DNA of 64,000 nucleotides from Rhynchospora pubera. Lineage: Eukaryota; Streptophyta; Magnoliopsida; Poales; Cyperaceae. Position 1 is the stretch's first letter. Each line of letters begins with the position of its first letter. Positions 1 through 10,853 of this stretch are shown one piece after another. The stretch spans positions 186,170,742-186,234,741 of the forward strand of contig CM051460.1 in the NCBI GenBank assembly GCA_028095005.1, in the 5' to 3' direction. The notes below the pieces were generated by a model, which saw nothing but the letters and a program-made list of their open reading frames with translations, was not told the DNA's origin and ran no database searches. Position numbers and translations under genes: made by a program.

Positions 1-875
1 ATGGATAAATCAATCCCTATACAAGTCAAAATCCTATCTGACAAAGTAAAAATTTTAGATATTTTTATATCTCAATTATCAGACTGGTTGAAAAGGAGAT
101 CTGTGAGATTAGTAGGTATGAATTGGCTAATTTATTTTTATCAATGAAGAATGTACTAAATTCATGTAAAAATTTTATAATATCGTTTTGCCTTGTAGCC
201 ACTACCAGGCCTTCCAAAACAAAATATTAAAAATTATGATATCTCTGTGCATTATGTTCAGTTATTGGAATATCAAAAGACATCTTTTATGGGTTAGAAT
301 CATTTGAAAACGACTTATCTTGAGAGTTGAATAGCACATTCTTAAATCAATTCAATAATTTTGGAAATATTAAAAAAAATTATAGTTATGTGATTAGTCT
401 TATAGAATGGTTGTTTATCAATTTTCATACAATTTAAGTGTCATTTGGTATTTGGTCAAAGCTAGTAAAAATATGAACTGTTGCAGTTTACAATTTATCT
501 GATGAATGGCAAAGTTGCATCAAATTTTATTAGATTTATCGCGCATCAAATGCATATATATGGTATTTCCAGTTTTAGTGTCGTATTTTAAAATCAATTT
601 TGTCAATGAATCTCCAGTTCTCCACCCATCTTTTATTGATATATATCACAGCCATGAAAACAAAACAGAGTATAAACTAGAATAAATTTCATTCTCAGTT
701 GAAACCTGAAAGCCTAATTTTCTATTAATGAGATGGCGAAGAACGTAGCAATAAGTACTAAATATAAAAATATCAATAATTTTCCTAATTGTTTTTTATA
801 TAGGAAAATTATTGTAATTGAAATTACAAGCAAGCAGTACTCGGCAATTCAGTCAACAATTAATTGAAATCCTTG
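1..875. other. AT-rich intergenic DNA, no gene seen
   Basis: No long open frame, RNA gene or recognisable repeat terminus was found. The base composition is AT-rich and frames are short on both strands. It ends at the 9-bp target duplication of the foldback element that starts at 885. Confidence 0.6.
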
Positions 876-884
876 CAGATATTA

Positions 885-2558
885 GAAAAAATACTCCTAG
901 CAATTTTAAAAAGAACAAAGAACCCTCTAAAATTTTAAAAAGAGCACAGTTATAGCGGCACTGACATTGCCGCTATAGCAGTGCCTTAAAAACAAAAAAA
1001 ATTGCCTATAGCGGCAATAATAGTGCCGCTATAGGACTTCCCTTTTTTGTCCGTTGCGGGCTGAATTTTTTTCCCTTTTTTCGTTTTTTTTCTTTTACTT
1101 TTTTTGTGTTTTTTTAATATTTTTATATTTTAATAAATTATATAATATATAGTATTCTAAATACATGCCGTGTCATGTCGTGTCGTGTCAACACGTCATG
1201 TCCGGATCATTTGCCGTGTCATTAATGTTCTTCTATCGTGCGTGTTGTGTTGTGTCAAACACGATCGTGTTGATACGAACTTTTTTTTTTAATCGTGTCG
1301 TGTCATGCTTAGTGATGAGAAGAGGCAACACAACACGCATTCTGGCACGACACGACTGACACGATCGTGTCGTGTCGTGTTAGTCGTGTCAAATCATATC
1401 AGATTATTTTATTATTTTTTAGATTAAAAATTATTAAAAATTTAAAAGTAAGCGAAAAATTACTAAACTTCATAATTTATTATTTGATTAAGTTTAACTT
1501 TTTATTAATATTTTTCATAAGAAAATAATAATTGGATTAGAACAACATTGTGATTTAAATGATGGTAAATAATATGATGTAGTATTACAAATTAAAATTA
1601 AATTATTAATTTTGCTTAAATAATCCACATTAATAATTAAATTTGTGTTGAGGTGTCGTGTTAATTCGTGTTCGTGTCGTGTTGCGTGTCGAATCGTGTC
1701 GTGTTGAATCGTGTCAAGATTTCTAATGTCCCAACACAATACGAATGTGAGGTGTCAATTTTATATTTGTATCGTGTCGTGTTGTGTCATTTTGGAGAAC
1801 ACAAATTTAATTATTAATGTTGATTATTTAAGCAAAATTAATAATTTAATTTCAATTTATAATACTACATCATATTATTTACCATTGTTTAAATCATAAT
1901 ATTATTCTAATCTAATTATTATTTTTACTGAAAAATATTAATAAAAAGTTTAAACTTAATCAAATAATTTATTATGACGTTCAGTAATTTTTCGCTTACT
2001 TTTAATTTTTTAATAATTTTTTAATCTAAAAATAATAAAATAATCTGATACGTTTTGACTCGTCTAACACGTCACGACACGATCGTGTCAGTCGTGTCGT
2101 GCCAGAATGCGTGTTGTGTTGCCTCTTCTCACCACTAAGCATGACACGACACGATTAAAAAAAAGTTCGTGTCAACACGATCGTGTTTGGCACAACACGA
2201 CACGCACCATAGAAGAACACTAATGACACGGCAAATGATCCGGACATGACGTGTTGACACGACACGACATGACACGGCATGTATTTAGAACATTATATAT
2301 TGATATGTAATTTATTAAAATATAAAAATATTAAAAAAAAACAAAACAAAGTAAAAGAAAAAAATCGAATAAAGGGAAAAAAATTCAACCGTCACCAGAC
2401 AAAAAAGATAAAGCCCTATTAATGCCGCTATAGGTAATTTTTTTTGTTTTTAAGACACTGCTATAGCGGCAATGTCTGTGCTCTTTTTAAAATTTTAGAG
2501 TGTCATTTGTCTTTTTTAAAATTGTTAAGGATATTTTTGTCATTGATAAAAATTTTCC
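885..2558. mobile_element. Foldback / Mutator-like non-autonomous element with 9-bp target duplication
   Basis: The whole 1.67 kb is a near-perfect inverted repeat centred around 1720. The outer arms carry the motif GCCGCTATAG, the middle arms (about 1165-1400 and 2040-2290) are dense in GTGTCGTGTC, and the inner AT-rich arms (about 1500-1640 and 1800-1960) also pair. The direct repeat CAGATATTA lies at 876-884 and 2559-2567, flanking the element exactly. A 9-bp target duplication with long terminal inverted repeats is typical of the Mutator superfamily. No transposase frame is present; the short frames inside are repeats read as protein. A small indel distinguishes the two outermost ends. 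Assignment to Mutator is inferred from target-site length. Confidence 0.75.
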
Positions 2559-2567
2559 CAGATATTA

Positions 2568-3056
2568 TGAAAATTGCATTGAGATAATTCTAGAGGAGTC
2601 AGAATGGGGATGGGAAAGCTGAGTTTAGCATGAGACAGACTCGCATGCGATTGTGGCGACCCAACAAAGTTTTTGCTAAACTGTCACAATCTATTGGCAC
2701 CCAATTGTACAAATGTAATGTATTTACGAATTATCAATACCCCATACTGCCAACTTTGCTAAATTATTGATATTGATATATATACAAGCGTCGCTGTCAA
2801 GGTGCCGTGTTACATGAATTTTCATCGGTTTCAAAATCTCATTTTGTGCTGATGACTCGGATGAGTTGAAACCTTTTATGAGATGTAGTTATCTGCACGC
2901 AAGTCATAAGGAAAAGAAAAAAAAAAAAGAACAAGACTGAAGTAATTGGCTTTTACATAAATATCTGTTACTTGTATATTATGAATTGTCAAAGTAAAAA
3001 TAATTTTCTTATGGTTGTCGTTTTGTGAAGGCTATTTTTCTTATGGTTGTCAAAAG

Positions 3057-3101
<45 letters not shown>

Positions 3102-4537
3102 GAAATGGTTGCACAAATTTCAAATGTAATATTAATTAATTAATTAATTATTCCTACAAAGTAATGGAACTTTGAAACAAACTTATTCCGTTATCCGTAA
3201 GGATTGAGTTTAATTAAGTAAAATTGATCAAGTTCTTTTGTCCTATAAAAGAGCACACAGCAAATAAAATGACAATAATAATCACACGGAGAAAGTAACG
3301 AACTGAAAATATTCATTCTTTTACATAGTTTATACTATGCATGGAAAATTCTACAATATATCCACTTTTTATGGGCTGGAAAATTTGACCATTTTTTAGA
3401 AATAATGAAAGACCATGATTATTAGAACTCAAATCAGAGCAAAAAATTTAGTCGCTTGTAGAATGTTCCTTATATTAATAGCCTCTCTCTTTGGAACCTA
3501 GTCTCCATTTTCACAGCCAAGATGGGTAAATTAAAAATTAAATTAATTTTTTTTAACTTAGAAAAGTTGTTGCTTCCGTCCAACAAGTGGTGGATTAAAT
3601 ATACGTCAATTCTCCAATAATTACACTTTTTCACGATCAAGATTCCATCAATTATTTAAAATTAAGAAAAAAAGAAAATTAACCTCATCTCGTGTTTGGT
3701 AATGAAGATATGGCGATGTAATTTATACATGAAGATTACGTGACGCTTTTCTTTTAAAAAAATAATATTATTTTAACCTTTGCTGATTGCCAACTAGATG
3801 ATTTTCTACCTTATCTATCAAATCTTACTTAAGCTTAATAATCAGAGTCCTGATTGTTGTGCTGGTGCATTTTCAACGAGTCGATTAAGATGACAACTTG
3901 CTAAATTCAAAAAGTTTGTCAGACTGACAAGGCTGAATTTTGATTTAAAATTGATTAAAACGGATTGGATTCAAACGTGATAAGATTTGCTTGCTAGGGG
4001 TACCAATTGTAAGGACCGGCGGATGGATTTTAAATGTGCAGCTGAATTTTTTTAAATTTTATAATTATATGTTTTTTGAAATAATTACAAAATTATCACA
4101 ACAAAAGTTCTCGTACATAATACAAAACTTGGAAAAAGGAAAAAAGAAAAAAAAAAAAAGGCCCAAACTTAACAGGAGCAGCACATGCCACATCTACTCC
4201 TAACGTGCGATCCTAATTTTGCCATTTTCAACCGTAGAGTGGTAGACTGGTACAATTTGTTTAAGGACTCAGTCCTGCGCAAGATGCTGTCATCTGTTTT
4301 TTTAACTTGTCAGACGCTTGCAGATGGGTTCAAAATTTTGTGAATCGAGTTTAAACAAGTTGAAAATTTGAAATTCACTACCTTGCTAACTTGCTTAAAT
4401 CTTGTGATAGAGTTGCATTGTCTTTATCAGCAAATCAAGGAAGGCACTCGTTCCGGTCTAAAAGTTAAGAAAACAATATTAATTTTACTATATTTTAAAA
4501 ACTTAAATTATTCGAAAAAGATTTAAGTTTCAAAATT
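2568..4537. other. Intergenic DNA, no gene seen
   Basis: Apart from a TA microsatellite and a short TTAA-rich run near 3131, nothing is recognisable. The frame at 3991-4203 encodes a lysine run from an oligo-A tract and has no coding character. Confidence 0.55.
3060..3099. repeat. (TA)n microsatellite
   Basis: About 20 uninterrupted AT dinucleotides. Just upstream, a short phrase containing TTTTCTTATGGTTGTC occurs twice (about 3003-3052). Confidence 0.95.
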
Positions 4538-4805
4538 ATTGTTAAATTATACATTTATACTGCATATTGAATTTGTGCCATACCTTTTAATATTTCTCAC
4601 TTCGAAATTGTACGTCTCATTTATGATAGCTTCCGAGGACCTCCATATTTAGTTGACTCTTGTTTATAATAATTGTTAAATTATACATTTATACTGCATA
4701 TTGAATTTGTGCCATACCTTTTAATATTTCTCACTTCGAAATTGTACGTCTCATTTATGATAGCTTCCGAGGACCTCCATATTTAGTTGACTCTTGTTTA
4801 TAATA
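4538..4805. repeat. Perfect 134-bp tandem duplication (two copies)
   Basis: Copy one is about 4538-4671 and copy two about 4672-4805. I find no difference between them when read side by side, which points to a recent duplication or a local assembly duplication. The unit has no open frame. Confidence 0.95.
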
Positions 4806-5540
4806 TATATATACATGAATAAAGGAATACTACAGTAGTTATAAACAATCGTTTAATTCGAATATTTATTTGGAAAGTGTTAAAACCGAATAATACAGTT
4901 ATAACATATTCACATGAATACTATTTGAATTTTTCGTTACTGTGTTGCTAACTGCACAAGACTGCTCAAGACATCAGGTGGCAAAAATTTGAAGTCATGA
5001 CTCATGGTAACTATATATCTACGCTTAAGGCTGTGCTCCAAAACTCAATTTCGGAGGGAAGAGAGGATGAGGTGATTTGGAGAGATTAAAACTTTATATG
5101 CCGTGAGGTGTTATTCGCTCTAGAACAGAAATAAAGTGGAATGAAATGATATGAGAAGAGGTAAGAGAGAGACTCATCTTAGACAGAGTTAATTCCCGAT
5201 CCATTCACCTCGATTTTGGAGTTACATGATTCCGGTCATTCCTTACCTTCCCACTCCTCCTCTTACTCCTTCCTCTTCGATCGTAACAGTTGTTGCAGTT
5301 ATGAATTTTATTTTAAAAAATAAAAGAAAAAAGCTTGAGGTAATAATAGCTAAGAAATCAAATTAAGTAGTTAATGCAAATCTCTCAACTTAAAAAACAA
5401 TATATTATATTGACGCCGAATTTGTTTGGCGTCCATGACACTCAATCAAACAGTTTATCAAAATTAAAAGATGCTAAATTACACATATATGTCTTCAATA
5501 CTTTATGTACCAAATTCGATGTTATTTGAGAATTCATTAA
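4806..5540. other. Intergenic DNA, no gene seen
   Basis: AT-rich with no convincing open frame or repeat terminus. It ends at the MITE starting at 5541. Confidence 0.5.
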
Positions 5541-5943
5541 GAGGTAGACTAAAATCAGTCACGATTGACGGATGAGATCGTCAGTTGAGATTAAATTTCA
5601 ATTTTCAAGAATCTAACAGTCGATCGAACAGTTCAATGTATTCTCCATATTGAAATCTCATTGGAGACCAAATTTTCAATTTTTCTGATTTTTTTTAGTA
5701 TTTTTTTGGTATTTTACAAAATTATTAATCTGAACAATTCTAAACCCTTCAATAACAATAATTTTTGAAAATCTAAAAAAAAAATAGTAAAAAAATTTAG
5801 AAACTGTAAAAGTTTGTCTCCGATTAGATTTCAATATGGAAAGCATATTGAACAGTTCAGATTAGTTATTAGAACCTTAAAAATTGAGATATAATCAAAA
5901 CTGAAAAGTTCATCCGTTAGTCGTGGTCAATTTTAGTCTACCT
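5541..5943. mobile_element. MITE with long inverted arms
   Basis: The ends GAGGTAGACTAAAAT and ATTTTAGTCTACCTC are inverted copies, and the arms keep pairing inward (CATATTGAACAG-type phrases against their complements) around an AT-rich middle. The direct repeat ATTAA flanks both ends (5536-5540 and 5944-5948). There is no coding capacity. The family is not assigned. Confidence 0.7.
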
Positions 5944-7237
5944 CATTAATTATTCATCTATTAAGTGGTTTAACAAATTAATAGTCTAGTTTGATAGCAC
6001 TTGATTGTGGCCAAATGAGTTTTAAATTATATTAAATTAATATACAACCAAAGTTAACTACAAAAGAGCATTTCTATAATTTATTAATTATATATATATT
6101 TTTTATAACTATTATATCGATGTTGTGACAGTTTTGCTGATTCCATAACAGTATATAACTGCAACTGAAAATTGTTTGTTTTGGGAATCTTTCTCTTTAC
6201 ATCCTTGCATGCCAGAGAAGCACGGATCAAACAGTTGCGCTTTACCCAAAGGGAAAAAAATAAATAAAAAGAGAGAGAATCTGGAAACAGTTGCGCTGGC
6301 GTCAAGACTCGAGACGTGTCCTGGGCCATGAAGAACCTAGCAAATGGAGAGGATAGTTGGCGGTTTGGCAAGGATCCAAAATTTCACTGTGAATTACTCA
6401 TAAAAGTTCATGATTTTGCGTTGGTACGATTTTAAAATTGATCTACTTAACAAGTTAACTGTTTACAAGGGAAGATGTCAAAATTTTGATATTATTTTCC
6501 ATCATACATTATCGTATTTCGTATTCCTTAATATTCTTCTTTGAGGTGAAATTCCTATATTATCAACAGAAAAGAAGAAACTCTTATATAACAAAAAAAA
6601 AAGGTGCAATAGCATATACTTTAATATTTATATATAACAAAATTAAAATTAGGAAATTCTGTAACAGGCGATTTTGGTCACACTACCACACATTAATTCC
6701 AAGGTCTAGAGTCTAGACCTACCGTACATTATCTCAATTTTGAATTTTATCACAAACAAAAAAGGAAAATGCTAATTTTCCAAATCCAACAAGATATCCT
6801 GGTATATTCTTCCAATTCCAATTCATCGGCGGGTCCATTCCAAGATGCCATGTGAGAGTAAAGCGGAGTCGCTGTCGGTTTGTACCAGAAGTCTGAAACG
6901 AACTCACCACTATTGTTGTTGCAACTTGACTTGTAGGAGCATAGGAGACTGTAGAGAGGTTCAAGTTGTCCTTCAATTTTGCTCTAACAAGGCAAGCTCG
7001 GTTTGCTTTGGTTCCTAGATGAACATGACACACAAGGATGAATCAGGCCAACTTTTTCTCTTCTATTCATTAATTGAAATCGACGGCGACGTCTTGTGCC
7101 TTTTAAATTTAAAATAATTGGATGAATTCGATAGAAATAATTTATGTGAATTATTTCTAAATTATTCACAAAGTTTGTTATCATTTTAAAATATTACAAT
7201 TTTGATATATCACATGTAAGTAAAAAAATAATTTTAC
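5944..7237. other. Intergenic DNA, no gene recognised
   Basis: Open frames of up to 99 codons on the - strand (6084-6371 and 6734-7184) lack recognisable motifs, consistent splice sites or a match to a family I know. They are treated as non-coding. Confidence 0.4.
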
Positions 7238-7566
7238 ACTTGTCCAACGCGATAAAATTTTAATTTTTAAGATTGGAATGGCCGGTCCAAACTGCTCAAA
7301 TTGTTCTATGTTATAAAATCTTCATGGAGACCAAATTTTATATTTTTTCAAATTTTTTACTATTTTTTCAGAATTTTTCAATATGCTCAATCAAAAGTTC
7401 TGAACTCTTGCATTTTGAAAATACGAAAAAATAGTTAGAAAATATGAATAAATATAAAATTTGATTATCAAAGATATTTTAATATAGAGATCAAATTGAG
7501 CGGTTTGGATCGACCATTTGAAATTTTAATGTGCGACGTTTGGATCGTGTTTGACGTGGACATATG
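7238..7566. mobile_element. Diverged MITE with inverted arms
   Basis: The left arm (GTCCAACGCG... GGTCCAAACTGCTCAA) pairs imperfectly with the right arm (TTGAGCGGTTTGGATC... CGACGTTTGGATC). The middle holds AGACCAAATTTTATAT and its complement. It resembles the 5541-5943 element in architecture but is more decayed. The ends are approximate. Confidence 0.5.
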
Positions 7567-8036
7567 TTTGATTTTAGCATTACTCTTTAAAAAACATTAG
7601 AATTTTCATACTTTATATTTACATTAAGAAAAAAAAATCAGAACAATAATTAATATTACGTGTCAAAAAATTTATATATTATTTCAGCATTTTTTTCCAA
7701 TTAAATGGAATATAATTTATTGTGCACTATATTGGAATAATTCGCAAAAATTTGTTATCATTATATTATTAAAATTGGATACTTCATATGAATAATAAGG
7801 AAAATAAATTTTTCTTGAAATACACTGTATTATATTCAGAAACTTTAAGCGTTAATTTTAATTGTTTTCCATTATGTGCACCAATAAAAGTAAAATAAAA
7901 ATAACTTTCAAACAGGCTGAAAATTCTCAAAATAAAGGAGAAATAAAATTCTTGCAAGGAATGTTTGGCTTACACAGTTACACTACATTAATCCTTCTAG
8001 AGGGTTTTTTTTTTTTTTGAGAATTAATCCCACTAG
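7567..8036. other. AT-rich DNA with an oligo-T micro-insertion
   Basis: No gene. At 8002-8022 an oligo-T tract plus a few bases is flanked by near-identical 15-bp phrases beginning ATTAATCC (7987-8001 and 8023-8037). This looks like a tiny reverse-oriented retroposed tail with a target duplication. Confidence 0.5.
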
Positions 8037-8290
8037 ACACTACCAGAAAACAGGTCTTTTGCAACGGAGGTTTAGAGACAGGTTTTTCAAAAACCGTTTG
8101 AAAATCTATGATAAGAGAGAAAAAAATCATACCAACAAATACAAACGGTTTTTACATAAAAACGGTCTCCCCTTTCCAGACTTAGAAGGCATAAAAACTG
8201 TCAGGTCCATACAGAGACGGTTTTTTTTATTAACCATAGTTATTTATATTTTCAGTTAACAACGGTTTTTATCAAAGAACCGTCTGTCTT
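8037..8290 (+). mobile_element. CACTA (En/Spm-type) transposon terminal fragment
   Basis: The fragment opens with CACTACCAGAAAA, the characteristic CACTA-superfamily terminus. It then carries many short subterminal motifs of the form AAACGGTTTTT / AAAAACCGT in both orientations, as expected for transposase-binding subterminal arrays. No matching opposite terminus was found, so it is a fragment. The inner boundary is approximate, where Ty3 gag sequence begins. Confidence 0.65.
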
Positions 8291-8299
8291 CACTAGCAA

Positions 8300-8705
8300 A
8301 ACCATACCTATTTGAATTCCACTTCTTATCCTTCTCTTGCAACATCAATTCTGCTTTCATGGCCATGTTCTTTGCCTCATTCAAATTATACAAAACGAAC
8401 TCCAATCTTGTCTCAAAGTTGTGGTTTCAGTCCATCTAGATACCGTGCAATTTGTTGCCCTTCACTCTCACGCAAGTCATTTCTTTCTGCCAACCGCATG
8501 AACTCAACGGTGTAATCATGAACAGATCTTTGGACCTGGTTACACTTTTGATATTGTTGAAATAAAATATGTTCATAATCTCAAGGAAGAAAATCCCTTT
8601 GCAATAATTGTTTCATCCTATACCAAGTTCAAATGGGTTGTTCACCCTCACGGTATCTTCTGTTTTGTAGCCTCTCGGCCTCTCCCACCATGCAGAGGCT
8701 CTCTG
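8300..8705 (-). pseudogene. Ty3/gypsy gag fragment, broken
   Basis: Read on the - strand, consecutive segments give a typical plant Ty3/gypsy Gag core: an ASAWWE-like start, then RLQNRRYREGEQPI, WYRMKQLLQRDFLP, FQQYQKCNQV, VHDYTVEFMRLAERNDLRE, IARYLDGLKPQ, ETRLEFVLYNL and MAMKAELMLQEKD. The segments are separated by in-frame stops and at least two frameshifts. No protease, RT or integrase follows; the - strand downstream side runs into the CACTA fragment. It is a truncated, dead copy. Gag normally forms the virus-like particle of the retrotransposon. Confidence 0.8.
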
Positions 8706-9336
8706 GAGGGAAAAAAAATAACAGAATTTTTAGAAATGAAAGAAGAAATACGGTGCAGGCACTGCATGATTGGATCGTACAAGAGGCCACGCTTTTTTAT
8801 GAAATACTGCTAGCTTGTAACTCCTTTTTGTTGTAACTTGTAACTAGAGTAGGATGTTTTATTTTTCTTTCCTTAATTTTTTTTTTATATTTCACTAGAT
8901 AGCCTCTATCTAGTTTGTCTAAAAAAAAAAGAGAGAAATAAAATCAAATTAACTTTCTATGATATGTATTCTCAGCAATCAAGTAATTGAGCTACATATT
9001 TTTTTTTTCTATTTATGATAATATTCTCTCTAATTGTCTAATTGTTGTTCTATATTTTCTATTGATTGAAATAAAATGGAAAAGAAGTTGCTTCGTCAAA
9101 CGTTCATTTTGATGGTAAACTGTTGCAGGTTGTAAGGTGGAGTGAAACGCGAAGCGAGATAGAACTTTATTTAGAATCTTCTATCAAAATGAACATTTGA
9201 CCGAGCAGTGTGACATTTCTTTTGTTATTTTTTTCCAGTACACCAATATAAGATGAGATAATATCATTTAGAGATTAATATTATCACAATAGAAGCAGAG
9301 TCAGATTGCTTGATTGTGTTGTTTGGGTGATTGTAG
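8706..9336. other. Intergenic DNA, no gene seen
   Basis: AT-rich, with poly-A and poly-T runs. Two oppositely oriented copies of a phrase like TTCATTTTGAT / ATCAAAATGAAC lie at about 9103 and 9184, suggesting a short inverted repeat. Nothing else is recognised. Confidence 0.45.
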
Positions 9337-9344
9337 TTCACACT

Positions 9345-9580
9345 TAGGTCTGTCAAACGTGCAAAACGTCTACACTAAAAGCCTCTTATATTTAACGTTA
9401 TGTTAGGAAACAGAAATATTTTTTCTTACGTTTAACGTTTACGTAATCTCCTTGTTAACGCACACTAAATATTTAACGTTTCGTTTAGTAAACGTTAGAA
9501 TTTTGGGTTGCGTTAAACGTCTTCGTTCGGCTAATACGGAACGTTAAAACGTTTTACACGTCTCAATATCGACAGGTCTA
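9345..9580. mobile_element. hAT-like MITE rich in TTTAACGTT motifs
   Basis: The termini TAGGTCTGTCAA and its imperfect complement ending GACAGGTCTA are inverted. An 8-bp flanking duplication is present with one mismatch (TTCACACT at 9337-9344, ATCACACT at 9581-9588), which fits the hAT superfamily. The interior repeats AACGTT-centred palindromes many times. There is no coding capacity. Confidence 0.65.
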
Positions 9581-9822
9581 ATCACACTCGAAATAAAATT
9601 AAATGGGCTTTTTAACATTGCACAATTATTTGAGTTTTGGGCCATAACTGTTATTATGTAAATCTAGGCCCATAAAATCCGTTTTTTTTTTTCGTTTTTT
9701 AGTCCAAAAACATTTCAAACCTTCTCGGAATTGAGTTTCTAAAGTTCATTCCAGGCCCACGTCAATTTCAGACCTCATTTCTTCATCCACCAGGACCACC
9801 AGTCCACCACAGCAACTTAAGT

Positions 9823-10053
9823 CCGAAATTTTAAAAATAATATTAAAATAATATAATCAAATAAAATTAATATCAAATTAATCAGTTTAATATAAATAGT
9901 ATCGTAAGATCGGAATCCTGGATTCCGAACGTTAGATCGGATTCCTGGATTCCGATCTAACGTTAGATCGGATTCTCGGATTCCGATCTAACGTTAGATC
10001 GGATTCTAGGATTCCGATCTAACGTTAGATCGGATTCTAGGATTCCGATCTAA
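9823..10053 (+). repeat. Left TIR of the PMD Mutator-like element, with palindromic subrepeats
   Basis: An AT-rich outer ~80 bp is followed by about four and a half tandem units of ~31 bp. Each unit is itself palindromic (GATCGGATTCC... GGATTCCGATC joined by TAACGTTA). The left TIR has about one more unit than the right. Confidence 0.9.
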
Positions 10054-10061
10054 CATTTATA

Positions 10062-10068
10062 TATATAA
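10062..10068 (+). promoter_or_regulatory. Candidate TATA box at the inner edge of the left TIR
   Basis: TATATAA lies immediately inside the last palindromic TIR unit, upstream of the PMD reading frame. Promoters at TIR edges are usual for Mutator elements. A roughly 790-bp leader, possibly with a 5' UTR intron, would separate it from the ATG at 10854. This is inferred from position only. Confidence 0.4.
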
Positions 10069-10853
10069 GGGGTTTCCGATCTAATTTTCGCTGCTTCGCT
10101 CTCGCTCTCGGACGCGTTTCTTCGAGAACAATAAGTTTTTTTTTTAATTATTTATTTATTTAGTTTATTAGTTTTTAATTTAGTTAATTAAATAAAAAAA
10201 TAGGAAAATATTGAAAAAATATTCAAAAAATCTGAAAAAATCAGAAAAAAATCAGAAAAAATTTGTATGTAATTTATTAATTATATTGGATATATTTTTT
10301 GTCTTTTTATTTGTTTATTCAGTACTTAATTAATTAGAAAAATAGATAATAAATTGTAAATTTATTTTAAAAATACCGAAAAATAAGAAAAATTCATATG
10401 AAAATTTATGTGTAATTAATTTATTATTTTGTTTTTTTTTCTTTTAATAAATAAGATTTTGATAATTAAATATGGGAAAAATTAGAAAAATGATAATAAT
10501 TGATGGTATTAATTAAAAATGTAGGTAAAAAAATTGTTTAGAAGAGAGTCAATTCCTTTCTACTCCAGGTTAGGTTTTTTATATGTTTATTTTATTATTG
10601 TTTGAATAGAAATATTTGTGAATTGCTTGTAGATTGATTGATGGATTGTAAAATTGTGAAATGCAATGTTTGAAATGCAATTTTTGAATGATTTATTCAA
10701 ATTGGGTTGGGTTGGGTTCAAATTGGAATGAAATTGGGTTGGATTCTAATTGGGTTCTGATTTTTTGGAAAACTCTCCCGGTACAGGGGAGATGCTGCCG
10801 AAATTTTTATAGATTTTATACTTTATTAAATTTTAATTGCAGTAGCAGTCGAA

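Noticed and set aside
1165..1899. Frames inside the foldback element
   Set aside because: They are GTGTC and AT-rich inverted repeats read as protein, and the two arms give equivalent frames on opposite strands.
6734..7184. Possible small gene on the - strand
   Set aside because: Two overlapping frames of ordinary composition, but no motif, no consistent exon structure and no recognisable family.
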